Part shown: positions 1-7,038 of the stretch, in pieces
Position numbering within the stretch: position 1 is the stretch's first letter
Layout of the letters: every line of letters begins with the position of its first letter
From: Pacificibacter marinus
GTDB lineage: Bacteria > Pseudomonadota > Alphaproteobacteria > Rhodobacterales > Rhodobacteraceae
DNA length: 32,909 nt
NCBI RefSeq assembly: GCF_018860665.1
Contig: NZ_JAHKPK010000019.1
Coordinates: 1 to 32,909, forward strand
Reading direction: 5' to 3'
The notes under the pieces: model-generated
What the model saw: the letters and a program-made list of their open reading frames with translations, nothing else
What the model was told of the DNA's origin: nothing
Database searches by the model: none
Program-made: the position numbers and the translations under genes

Positions 1-388
1 CACATCGCCTAGCCTTACTGAAAGCTAGGACTTTCTGTTTCTCGTGCTGAAGTTATCCAAAGATAACAAAAGCCGACAAACAGTGAAGCTGACACTCTAT
101 AATCGGTAGCGGCCTAAACCAGTCCCTAAGAGCGCGATATACAGACGTTCGATCCATCGAATGAACCAAACCGCCCACATATCTCTTCAGTAATTATCAA
201 TGTCAAAGAGCGCTAAATCAACCTAAGCCAACCTAGACAGCGACAAAAACCAGACCAGTGCGCCAAATCTCTCCAGCGCGCCCGCCTAACTTAAACCTCT
301 GATTTTACTTCCAAACTTCCCTTCGCAACCTCTCAGCCGCTCCGCTCCGTCCGTCCCGCAGTCAATTGCTCGCTGCCGGTAGAGGGGG
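1..388 (-). other. Leader of an rRNA operon running out of the left edge (predicted)
   Basis: There is no protein gene here. Read on the minus strand, the segment has the layout of a Rhodobacterales 16S rRNA leader: a promoter-like block at 389-416, a GC-rich discriminator, then a boxA-like element (201-214), directly followed by the CTGAAGAGATATGTGGGCGG block that I remember as conserved upstream of 16S genes in this group. Short inverted repeats follow (TTCGAT/ATCGAA near 149-162; CCTAGC/GCTAGG near 8-28), as expected for processed leader RNA. The 16S gene itself would start left of position 1 and is not visible. The identification rests on remembered similarity and layout, not on a search. 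Confidence 0.6.
201..214 (-). promoter_or_regulatory. boxA-like antitermination element
   Basis: On the minus strand this reads AGCGCTCTTTGACA, close to the bacterial rRNA boxA core (TGCTCTTTAACA) bound by NusB/NusE. It lies about 175 bases downstream of the predicted rRNA promoter, a normal position for boxA in an rrn leader. Confidence 0.5.
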
Positions 389-416
389 TTCTAAGGTTAC
401 ATCCAGCAAGCCGCAA
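389..416 (-). promoter_or_regulatory. Candidate rRNA promoter with upstream AT-rich element
   Basis: On the minus strand, TTGCGG (411-416) and TTAGAA (389-394) are separated by 16 bases. The hexamers are followed by a run of C (ACCCCCTC), the GC-rich discriminator expected of stringently controlled rRNA promoters. The DNA upstream on that strand (about 421-520) is markedly AT-rich, like an UP element. The same bases form an interrupted GGGGTT/AACCCC repeat followed by T on the plus strand, so a plus-strand terminator is an alternative reading. Confidence 0.4.
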
Positions 417-539
417 CCCCTTTTTATGGTTTTCGATACATTAACTGCATTTTTCTCTCTAACCCCCTTATTTTATAGGCTTTATTGCTCAATAAAACTT
501 CAATTTATTATCTGATTTGAGTGTAAAATTGCGATCTTC

Positions 540-577
540 ACGACCATTTCATATGAATCACATGAGAAAATGGTCGT
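540..577. repeat. 10-bp inverted repeat upstream of the acyl ligase gene
   Basis: The arms ACGACCATTT (540-549) and AAATGGTCGT (568-577) are perfect inverted repeats around an 18-base spacer. It lies between the rRNA promoter region and the AMP-forming ligase, so it could be an operator or an RNA hairpin in the ligase leader. No T-run follows on the plus strand. It does not resemble the BioR site (TTATMKATAA-like). Confidence 0.45.
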
Positions 578-677
578 CCCCGTATCAAACAGGCATAAAT
601 GCGAGTCGGAGATCCTTTATTTGCACTGAGCCGAGGTAGACGACCTCACAACCGTTTGCCAATGTTCTTGTGCTACG

Positions 678-1910
678 GTGTCTGGTATCAAGAACCGCCT
701 TACCGTGATTTTGTTTTGGACAAACATGCCTCAATCCCAGCCGCATTTTTCTTGGTCGCCCTTTTGTCGCATTCGCCTGCCCGCGCGGATGGGCAAACAA
801 AACCAAACCCATCGCGAGGCTGTGGTTACATTGCGGGACTGCATCCAAACAGGTCAGTCGATCCGCATGACAAAAGAGCAACCAAGCGCAATCCAAACAG
901 TCACACCGCAATTGTTTTGCGAAACAGGCGGCAGCACCGGCGCGCCCAAAGTTATCAAGCGCAGCCATGCATCGTGGATCACCAGCTTTGATATCAACCA
1001 AAATCTGTTCGGTATCACACAGCAAGATTGCACCGCAGTGTTTGGCGACATCGGATATTCATTGGCGCTTTACGGCGTCATCGAAGCCGCGCATATCGGT
1101 GCCGATATTTGTATGCTGGCTGGCCTTCGCCCCGATACGCAATGTAAAGAGCTGCAGCACCAACACGCGACACTGCTCTATATCACCCCGACACAACTGG
1201 CGATGCTCTGCGCCACCAATACAATCTGCCCGTCCGTGCGTCATATCATCATCGGCGGGGGCGCTTTGCCTGATAACTTACGAGGCCCAGCGCGCATGAG
1301 CTTTCCAAACGCAGTATTGACCCAATTCTATGGCGCATCGGAAACCAGCTTCATCACTATGGCGAATACGCAAACGCCAAACGGTTCTGTTGGCGCACCC
1401 TACCCCAATGTAACTTTGCGCTTCACCGATCCTTTGGGCAATGAGACCCAAAACACAGGCGAGGTCTGGGTCAAAAGCCCTTATCTGTTTAACGGTTACG
1501 ATCAAGGCGACAGTATGGACACAAAAATCCAAGACGGGTTTGTTACCATCGGCGAATTCGGCCGCTTGGATAAGGCAGGCCACCTGTTCTTGCTGGGACG
1601 CAAAAGCCGTATGGTCACTGTGGCAGATCAAAATGTGTTTCCAGAGGAAATCGAAAGCTTTGTCGCAAGCCAATTTGCGCCAGAACATGTCGTCGTTTTG
1701 GCACAAGCCGATGCTTTGCGAGGCCACAGATTGACCCTAATCGTCCAAGGTGCCATGGCATCGCAAGACATTATATTAAAAGCCTGTCGCGATGCATTTG
1801 GTCCGCTCAAAGCCCCACGTCGCCTGTTAGAAATCGACCATTTACCATTGCTCACCTCGGGCAAACCCGATCTGATCACTTTGGCGAAATGGCTGGAGAC
1901 CCAAGCATGA
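678..1910 (+). CDS. AMP-forming acyl-CoA ligase-like protein, N-terminus short or frameshifted
   Basis: This is an ANL-superfamily enzyme that would activate a carboxylate as acyl-AMP and then acyl-CoA. The ATP-binding A3 motif reads TGGSTGAPKV (residues 83-92) followed by KRSHASW, the A5 motif is YGASE, the hinge region is IGEFGRLDKAGHLFLLGRKS, and SGKPD near the C-terminus supplies the A10 lysine. The family usually has about 150 or more residues before A3; here there are only about 83, and the first 60 do not look like an ANL N-domain. An overlapping frame (599-991) carries DPLFALSRG and PAAFFLVALL, which look more ANL-like, so a frameshift near 800 is possible. The stop overlaps the thiolase start (ATGA). 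A ligase-thiolase pair beside BioY recalls Bacillus yhfT-yhfS-yhfU. The substrate is unknown. Confidence 0.75.
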   Translation: MSGIKNRLTVILFWTNMPQSQPHFSWSPFCRIRLPARMGKQNQTHREAVVTLRDCIQTGQSIRMTKEQPSAIQTVTPQLFCETGGSTGAPKVIKRSHASWITSFDINQNLFGITQQDCTAVFGDIGYSLALYGVIEAAHIGADICMLAGLRPDTQCKELQHQHATLLYITPTQLAMLCATNTICPSVRHIIIGGGALPDNLRGPARMSFPNAVLTQFYGASETSFITMANTQTPNGSVGAPYPNVTLRFTDPLGNETQNTGEVWVKSPYLFNGYDQGDSMDTKIQDGFVTIGEFGRLDKAGHLFLLGRKSRMVTVADQNVFPEEIESFVASQFAPEHVVVLAQADALRGHRLTLIVQGAMASQDIILKACRDAFGPLKAPRRLLEIDHLPLLTSGKPDLITLAKWLETQA

Positions 1911-3013
1911 CACGCGTCTTTATCATTGGAGCGAAACGCAGCGCGGTTGTGCCGCGTGGTGGAGCCTTTGCAGAATACGCTTTGCACGATATCGCAGCCC
2001 CTGTGATCATTGAGTGCCTCAAAGCTGCGGGAATTGCGCCCATCCAAGTGGATGAACTGATCGCGGGAAATGCGCTTGGCGCTGGCGGCAACCCTGCGCG
2101 TCATGTGGCCTTGGCCGCAGGACTGCCCGAACATGTTGCGGGGCTAACGTTAGACAGGCAATGTTGTGGTGGTTTGGATGCGCTCAATCTGGCGGATGCT
2201 TTGGTGCGATCTGGGCAGGCAAATGTTGTGATCGCGGGAGGTGTTGAAAGCTATTCACGTGCGCCTATTCGCCATGAAACATTCGCCGATGGTCGCCCTC
2301 CGCGTCCTTACCTGCAAGCGCGCTTTACGCCTTGGCCCGATCGTGACCCCGCGATGCATGATGCCGCCGCGACCTTGGCACGCAGGCTTGGCATTTCACG
2401 CGCAGACCAAGATGCTTGGGCGATTTCCAGTCACCAAAAGGCACTGGCTGCGCAAAGCCGCATGAGCCAAGAAATTACCCCAATCAACGGTCAAAATGTT
2501 GATCCGTTTGCCCGCACGTTAACAGGTGCGATCACAGCGCGCGCCAAGCCTTTGTCGGGATCGATTACGGCAGCCAATACAAGCGTGGCCGCTGATGCAG
2601 CCGCCTTTTGCCTTGTGGTGTCTGAGGATATTGCCAAGACTTATGACGGGCCAAAAGCCGAAATCGTCGCAGGGTGCACCTTGGGCGACACGCCCGATAT
2701 GCCAGGTTTAGCGCCTATAAAGGCAATCAAACGCGCCTTACGTCACGCCCAAGTCACCGCAGAACAGCTTGCAGTGTCCGAAATCATGGAAGCCTACGCA
2801 GTGCAAGCCATGGCATGTGTACAAGGTGCTGGATTGGACGAGGCACGGGTGAATATCGGTGGGGGATCATTGGCGCGTGGGCACCCGATTGGCGCATCCG
2901 GCGCGATCAATGCAGTGCGGTTGTTTCATGAGCTGACCAAAACAGGCGGACATGGATTGGCGGCCATTGCAGCGGCAGGTGGGCTTGGCACGTCCATGAT
3001 CTTGCGTGCTTAG
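1907..3013 (+). CDS. Thiolase-family protein with altered catalytic motifs
   Basis: A 368-residue thiolase-superfamily protein started at the ATG that overlaps the ligase stop (ATGA), implying coupled translation; an upstream in-frame ATG at 1889 would lie inside the ligase. The nucleophile region DRQCCGGL gives Cys86, and GHPIGASG gives His326. Two canonical elements differ: NEAF is MEAY (294-297), and the C-terminal CxGG acid/base motif reads AAAGGLG, so the second catalytic cysteine is Ala355. Conventional Claisen condensation or thiolysis may therefore be impaired. With the ligase it resembles the yhfT-yhfS pair linked to biotin uptake genes in Bacillus. Its TAG stop overlaps the TAA stop of the convergent nitroreductase gene. 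Confidence 0.85.
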   Translation: MTRVFIIGAKRSAVVPRGGAFAEYALHDIAAPVIIECLKAAGIAPIQVDELIAGNALGAGGNPARHVALAAGLPEHVAGLTLDRQCCGGLDALNLADALVRSGQANVVIAGGVESYSRAPIRHETFADGRPPRPYLQARFTPWPDRDPAMHDAAATLARRLGISRADQDAWAISSHQKALAAQSRMSQEITPINGQNVDPFARTLTGAITARAKPLSGSITAANTSVAADAAAFCLVVSEDIAKTYDGPKAEIVAGCTLGDTPDMPGLAPIKAIKRALRHAQVTAEQLAVSEIMEAYAVQAMACVQGAGLDEARVNIGGGSLARGHPIGASGAINAVRLFHELTKTGGHGLAAIAAAGGLGTSMILRA

Positions 3014-3696
3014 CCGCTGGTGTCAAAGCCGCGAAATGTTGTGAACTGATCCAAATCGTCTCGCACCGTGCGAAACCGGTTCACGGGGGCAGATGTGTCT
3101 TCAACCCCCAGCGCCACTCCGCAAACCACCAGCTCGTCATCGTTCAACCCCAAAGCGGCATGTGCTACAGGGCCATATTTTGCAATCGCGCCAATGCCTG
3201 TCGTGCCATATCCAAGGTCATGTGCAGCCATAAACAGCGCCATCAGTGACATCCCCAAATCCATAAAACAGCCCTTGCCCATGTCTTTGTGGATGGTCAC
3301 GATAATCCCCACAGGCGCATCAAAGAAGCGATAGTTTTTATCGAACTGCTGTTTGCGGCCTTCAAAATCGCGACGATCAATCCCAAGGGCTTCGTACAAC
3401 GCATAGCCTGCGGCACGCTGTTTTGTTTTCAAATCCGCGGGCATAGGCTGTGGGAAATAGGAATATTCGGACGTGGGGTCTTGAAACATCGCGGCTTCAT
3501 TTAAAGCCTGCGACAAATCCAAAAGCGCTGTGCCGGTCAGGGCGTGAAAGCGTCCGGGCTGCAAATTGCCACCACTTGGTGCCAAACGTGCGGCCCTTAA
3601 AATGCGCTCAACATCAGTTTGCGGTAGGTTCTTTGGCAAATACTGACGTACAGATTTCCGCGACCCTAGAGCCTCTATGATCGCGGAAGTCTTCAT
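3010..3696 (-). CDS. Nitroreductase-family FMN oxidoreductase
   Basis: A 228-residue protein with the nitroreductase fold signature: an N-terminal SRKSVRQYLPKNLP block (FMN phosphate contact), a central MALFMAAHDLGYGTTGIGA stretch, and the C-terminal VVCGVALG with a following R-rich segment. Members are homodimeric FMN enzymes using NAD(P)H to reduce nitro groups, quinones or similar acceptors; the natural substrate cannot be told. The ATG overlaps the bioY stop (ATGA), so it is translated from the bioMNY operon as its last gene. No canonical biotin pathway step requires a nitroreductase, which makes the link noteworthy. The stop overlaps that of the convergent thiolase gene. Confidence 0.85.
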   Translation of the reverse strand: MKTSAIIEALGSRKSVRQYLPKNLPQTDVERILRAARLAPSGGNLQPGRFHALTGTALLDLSQALNEAAMFQDPTSEYSYFPQPMPADLKTKQRAAGYALYEALGIDRRDFEGRKQQFDKNYRFFDAPVGIIVTIHKDMGKGCFMDLGMSLMALFMAAHDLGYGTTGIGAIAKYGPVAHAALGLNDDELVVCGVALGVEDTSAPVNRFRTVRDDLDQFTTFRGFDTSG

Positions 3697-4238
3697 GCGC
3701 GTGACAACACGCTTTTGGGCCGTGCAGTGTAGAGCGCTGAAGTCACAACGCCCGCCAAGATGGCTTTGATCAAATCACCCGGAATGAAAGCGACAACCAA
3801 CAAAGTTGCTTCAATAATGGTTTTATCCAATACGATCGACATGCCAATCACGCCCGCAGCATAAACAACCAAGATTCCGCCCACGACGGATCCTAAAGCT
3901 GCCGTGACGCCCAACGATCCAAAGCGCAGCTTTTCTACGATCAACCCAGTCACAAATGCGCCGATAGGCCAGCCAACCAAGAATCCAACTGTGGGCGATG
4001 CAAAGACACCAAGGCCACCACGGCCGCCCGCCAACAAAGGCAGCCCCATGGCGATCAAAAGCACAACAAGCAACACCGCAAGAGCGCCGCGTTTTGCGCC
4101 CAATATAGTGCCACATAACATCACGCCCAATGATTGTGCGGTGATTGGCACGCCAAACCCTAAGGTGACAGCGGGGATCACTCCCAATGCCGCAATCAGT
4201 GCTGCAAACAATGCGATCAATGTTAAATTTCGTTCCAT
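3693..4238 (-). CDS. bioY: Biotin transporter substrate-binding subunit BioY
   Basis: BioY is the membrane S-component of the ECF-type biotin transporter; it binds biotin and, with BioM and BioN, imports it using ATP. The 181-residue protein is strongly hydrophobic with about six membrane segments, and carries typical BioY stretches: GVPITAQSLGVMLCGTILG, the AGGRGGLGVFASPTVGFLVGWP-type glycine-rich block, and a late FIPGDLIKA segment. Length matches the family (about 180-200). A GAGGAC ribosome-binding site precedes the ATG, 19 bases after the bioN stop. The nitroreductase gene overlaps its stop. Confidence 0.93.
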   Translation of the reverse strand: MERNLTLIALFAALIAALGVIPAVTLGFGVPITAQSLGVMLCGTILGAKRGALAVLLVVLLIAMGLPLLAGGRGGLGVFASPTVGFLVGWPIGAFVTGLIVEKLRFGSLGVTAALGSVVGGILVVYAAGVIGMSIVLDKTIIEATLLVVAFIPGDLIKAILAGVVTSALYTARPKSVLSRA

Positions 4239-4257
4239 GCTATGTCCTCAATCTAGT

Positions 4258-4854
4258 CTAAACTCCGCCACGCGCCTTGATGGCATCCGCGACATATTCT
4301 GCATCATCAATGGCCAAAACAGCAAGCGGTACAAGCGTCTGCCATTTAGGGTGTTTGCCCGAACGGGCGCGCCAAGCGTCAGAAAGCTGCGTGCCCTTGA
4401 ATGCTAGCACAGGTGTAAAGCGCACCGCCAAGGCAATGCCAAGCTCCAATTGTTTTGTGGGCAACCCAAAGCGGCGCAACGGCGCGGAAATCCACCGCAC
4501 CACCGCGATCATATCGGACAGTTTGGTGGTCAAGGTCACAAGATTAGCCATGGCCACAGCATTCAACAGTCTAAGCGATATAGTCGCCCCTAAAGCGGCG
4601 TCTTGTGTCAGGCTATGCCAGATCATCACCACCGCGATAAACGGCCACAAAGCGCGAAGACGCCCCACGCCATAACGGAAAAATACGCGCCCCGGCAAAG
4701 CATAGACCACCAGCACCAGCACAAATATACTCAGGTGAAAGACGATATTGCTTTGCGCAAACAACACCATCGTTGCAAAGCAAAGTCCCAAGAGTTTGGC
4801 GCCGGCAAGCCAGTTGTGGGCGCGGGTTCTAATCGGCGAGGTCAGCGATATCAT
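4258..4854 (-). CDS. bioN: ECF transporter transmembrane protein EcfT/BioN
   Basis: BioN is the T-component that couples ATP hydrolysis in BioM to BioY. The 198-residue protein has several membrane helices followed by a cytoplasmic coupling region. The two Ala-Arg-Gly/Ser-type coupling motifs of EcfT are visible as WRARSGKHP and, at the C-terminus, IKARGGV. A strong GGAGAGG ribosome-binding site lies six bases before the ATG, inside the 3' end of bioM; the genes overlap by 26 bases, so bioM, bioN and bioY are co-expressed. The protein is a little short for general EcfT proteins but normal for the BioN type. Confidence 0.9.
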   Translation of the reverse strand: MISLTSPIRTRAHNWLAGAKLLGLCFATMVLFAQSNIVFHLSIFVLVLVVYALPGRVFFRYGVGRLRALWPFIAVVMIWHSLTQDAALGATISLRLLNAVAMANLVTLTTKLSDMIAVVRWISAPLRRFGLPTKQLELGIALAVRFTPVLAFKGTQLSDAWRARSGKHPKWQTLVPLAVLAIDDAEYVADAIKARGGV

Positions 4855-5569
4855 CTGCCTCTCCGATCTTTTGCATCTGGTCTATAAACGCAGGCAACAC
4901 CACTTCTGGCACGCCCTGCTCACGCAAAGCACCTTCATCAATCCACAACACATGATCATATGCTTTGAGCACTTCAGGATCATGCGAAATATGAATGATG
5001 GCAGATGTGATGCGCTCGAAATACCGTGCAAGCTGCATCTTAGTGGGCAGATCTAGGCCAGAAAACGGTTCGTCCAAGATCACGACGCTTGGCTTCATCG
5101 CCAGCACCGACATCAAGCAAACAAGTTGTTTTTGTCCCTGTGACAACTGATGAATGGCGGCCTTGGCCCAATGTGACTTACCGAATTCTGCCAGTGTTTT
5201 GGCTACAACGTCTGCCGTCTCGACTTTGCCAAACCCTTGTTGCAACAATCCAAAAGCGATCTCTTCTTCGACTGTTGGAAAAATGATTTGGTGATCAGGA
5301 TTTTGAAACAGAATACCCACAGTGTTGATGGCTGCTTTGCGATCGTTTGCTGGATCAATACCGCCAACCTGAACCGTGCCAGAACTCGCTGCGACCAAGC
5401 CCGCCAAAACCCGCGCAAGAGTGGTTTTTCCCGATCCATTGCGCCCCACAATTCCGATGCGCCGCGCGGTGACTTGCACCGAAATATCCCGCAAGATCGA
5501 TTTCTCATCGCGCATAACGACGACGTTTTCCAACGCAAACGTGGGCATATCTGGGGACTGTTTCACCAT
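4829..5569 (-). CDS. bioM: ECF transporter ATPase BioM
   Basis: The ATPase of the biotin ECF transporter. It shows Walker A (GRNGSGKTT), a Q-loop (FQNPDHQI), the ABC signature (LSQGQKQLV), Walker B with catalytic Glu (VVILDEPFSG) and an H-loop (HISHD). I placed the start at 5569 because the family homology begins shortly after it (FALENVVVM) and because the TGA of a small upstream ORF with a strong ribosome-binding site overlaps this ATG; the longer frame reaching 5647 (GTG) adds 26 residues unlike any ABC ATPase N-terminus. The start has no good ribosome-binding site of its own, which fits translational coupling. Confidence 0.9.
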   Translation of the reverse strand: MVKQSPDMPTFALENVVVMRDEKSILRDISVQVTARRIGIVGRNGSGKTTLARVLAGLVAASSGTVQVGGIDPANDRKAAINTVGILFQNPDHQIIFPTVEEEIAFGLLQQGFGKVETADVVAKTLAEFGKSHWAKAAIHQLSQGQKQLVCLMSVLAMKPSVVILDEPFSGLDLPTKMQLARYFERITSAIIHISHDPEVLKAYDHVLWIDEGALREQGVPEVVLPAFIDQMQKIGEADDIADLAD

Positions 5570-5622
5570 AGCGCCGTACAAATCAGCAATTCGTAAGATG
5601 GGCAACAGGATTTTGCAGACAT
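5563..5622 (-). CDS. 19-codon upstream ORF coupled to bioM
   Basis: A short ORF, MSAKSCCPSYELLICTALW, begins at an ATG preceded by GGAGGTG (5624-5630), the best ribosome-binding site in this leader. Its TGA lies one base from, and interlaced with, the bioM ATG (ATGGTGA). bioM lacks its own good site, so ribosomes finishing this ORF probably re-initiate on bioM. The peptide may have no function beyond coupling; alternatively it could be a regulatory leader peptide. The neighbouring MGG-less N-terminus does not resemble ABC proteins, arguing against a simple frameshift in bioM. Confidence 0.45.
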   Translation of the reverse strand: MSAKSCCPSYELLICTALW

Positions 5623-5647
5623 GCACCTCCAAGCAAAGCGACGTCAC

Positions 5648-5712
5648 CTGATATGTAAGATAAATCCATCTATGATTAAACTAAGTGTCGTCCCCGTTTT
5701 ATGCGCCAACAC
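5648..5712 (-). promoter_or_regulatory. Presumed promoter region of the bioMNY operon
   Basis: This AT-rich stretch upstream of bioM must contain the operon promoter. On the minus strand it includes TCATAGATGG, which matches 7 of 10 positions of the alphaproteobacterial BioR operator (TTATAGATAA-like) as I remember it. That match is too weak to call a site, and no other regulator site is evident. Confidence 0.25.
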
Positions 5713-6030
5713 TTAGCGAACGGTTTCTCTGCCACAGTTTTTACCACCACAAGGGCTCGTTAAAACCTCTTTACGCTTAAAAACGATGAGGCTTATTTCA
5801 GTCCGACGTCCTTGTGTTACTCGGTCAATAAGCTGATCAATACCGATCACAGTGTCTGCGTGGACGTTGAAGACACGAGATCGCTTCGGCAAGCAATTCC
5901 GCCACAACGTTTCTGGCCCAATTAGAGACCCGCAAACTCTCAGACTTTTTGCCAACCTGCCACCGAGTTCAGCTCTGGCCTGAAGCATCCAGCGGCGCAG
6001 TGAAGCAAAACCAGAGATTATATTAACACA
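5713..6030 (-). pseudogene. Eroded ISL3-family transposase fragment (possible)
   Basis: A minus-strand frame through this 500-base gene-free stretch contains ARAELGGRLAKSLRV and, 40 residues on, VIGIDQLIDRVTQGRR followed by ISLIVFKRKEV. The order and spacing match the ISL3 transposase core (GGxAGARLAxxL..., then VIGIDDWAxRRGxxYGTxxVDLExR). The catalytic-domain continuation and the zinc-finger N-terminus are absent, and the second Asp of GIDD is missing. I read it as a decayed insertion-sequence remnant between the bio and ars operons. The rest of 6031-6160 shows nothing recognisable. Confidence 0.35.
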
Positions 6031-6168
6031 ATAGGCACGCAAACCCGTTCTACACATGAAAACCAAGGCGATGCGGGCATTTTGGACACAAAGACAATTC
6101 TGGTGGTCCACCCTCATATCTTGGCCCTTTCATGGAACTTTTACAAAAACTTCACTTTTTCTGCGTAT

Positions 6169-6190
6169 TAATTCTGTTATTCGTGAATTA
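6169..6190 (+). promoter_or_regulatory. Candidate ArsR operator over the arsRC start
   Basis: TAATTC (6169-6174) and GAATTA (6185-6190) form an inverted repeat with a 10-base spacer. The right arm runs into the ATG at 6190. ArsR-family dimers bind AT-rich imperfect dyads of about this size. There is no Shine-Dalgarno sequence in this space, and TATTAA at 6166-6171 could be a -10 box, so transcription may start very near the ATG. Confidence 0.35.
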
Positions 6191-7038
6191 TGGAACAACA
6201 AATCATCACCCGTTTCTCGACCCTTGGCCACCCACAACGTTTGGCCCTATTTCGGCTGCTCATGCGTCGCTATCCAGATCGTGTCCCTGCAACTGAATTG
6301 GCGCAAGCCCTTGGGCTAAAGCCAAACACGCTTTCGGCCTATGTCAACGCCCTTATGCAAGCCGGCTTAGTGACACAAGAACGAGTGGGAACATCATTAC
6401 GCTATGCGATCAACTTAGATGCTGCTCGCGAAACCATTGGCTACCTCTTGCATGAATGTTGCAGGGGGCGCCCCGATATCTGCCTTCCCAATGCCACCCC
6501 CACCTCAATCGGAGACAGTCCTATGACCGACCGTAAACTCAACGTCCTGTTCATTTGCACCGGAAACTCTGCCCGCTCGATTTTCGCGGAAGCTATCTTG
6601 CGAGACCTCGCCGGTGACCGCATTGAAGCCTATTCTGCCGGCACAAAACCGCGTTCAGAACTCAACCCATTCGCACTGCAAGTGTTACAGCAAAAAGGCC
6701 ACGACATCTCGGCGTTACGTTCTAAAAACATATTAGAATTCCAAGGGGCCGAGGCACCTGACTTTGATTTTGTCTTCACCGTCTGCAATCAAGCCGCAAA
6801 TGAAGAATGCCCCTCATGGCCGGGTCAGCCAATCAGCGCACATTGGGGACTTATCGACCCTGTCAGCATTGACGGCACAGACGCCCAAAAAAGCCTTGCA
6901 TTCCAACAAACCTACGGTGCTTTGCGCAATCGCTTGATTGGCTTTACTGCTCTGCCCCTCGCGTCACTGGACCGGATGTCATTACAAAAAGCAGTCGACG
7001 AAATCGGGCTATCGACAGAAGAAGGAGCCTCCACATGA
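6190..7038 (+). CDS. ArsR-type repressor fused to thioredoxin-type arsenate reductase (ArsR-ArsC)
   Basis: A 282-residue fusion. Residues 1-100 are an ArsR-family winged helix ([33 protein letters not shown] as the recognition region; RYAINLD wing) ending in a cysteine cluster, Cys90, Cys91 and Cys98, suitable for binding arsenite. Residues 113-270 are a low-molecular-weight phosphatase-like ArsC: P-loop [10 protein letters not shown] (Cys123, Arg129), HWGLIDPV with the general-acid Asp223, and further cysteines 199 and 207 ([17 protein letters not shown]) for the disulfide relay. A methionine at 112 could start a separate ArsC, but the frame is continuous. It heads the operon with the GAPDH and ArsJ genes (ATGA overlap). 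The reductase could supply the arsenite sensed by the repressor half. Confidence 0.9.
   Translation: MEQQIITRFSTLGHPQRLALFRLLMRRYPDRVPATELAQALGLKPNTLSAYVNALMQAGLVTQERVGTSLRYAINLDAARETIGYLLHECCRGRPDICLPNATPTSIGDSPMTDRKLNVLFICTGNSARSIFAEAILRDLAGDRIEAYSAGTKPRSELNPFALQVLQQKGHDISALRSKNILEFQGAEAPDFDFVFTVCNQAANEECPSWPGQPISAHWGLIDPVSIDGTDAQKSLAFQQTYGALRNRLIGFTALPLASLDRMSLQKAVDEIGLSTEEGAST

Noticed and set aside
381-425. Rho-independent terminator on the plus strand (GGGGTT...AACCCCTTTTT)
   Set aside because: The loop is long (about 24 bases), no plus-strand gene precedes it, and the same bases read better as a minus-strand rRNA promoter with discriminator.
1628-2134. 168-codon minus-strand frame across the ligase-thiolase junction
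   Set aside because: It is antisense to two well-supported genes and has no recognisable motif.
3904-4407. 167-codon plus-strand frame opposite bioY and bioN
   Set aside because: Low-complexity Pro/Thr/Asn-rich shadow of hydrophobic genes on the other strand.
5655-5690. BioR operator before bioM
   Set aside because: Best match has only 7 of 10 positions and no second half-site arrangement; not enough for a call beyond mention.
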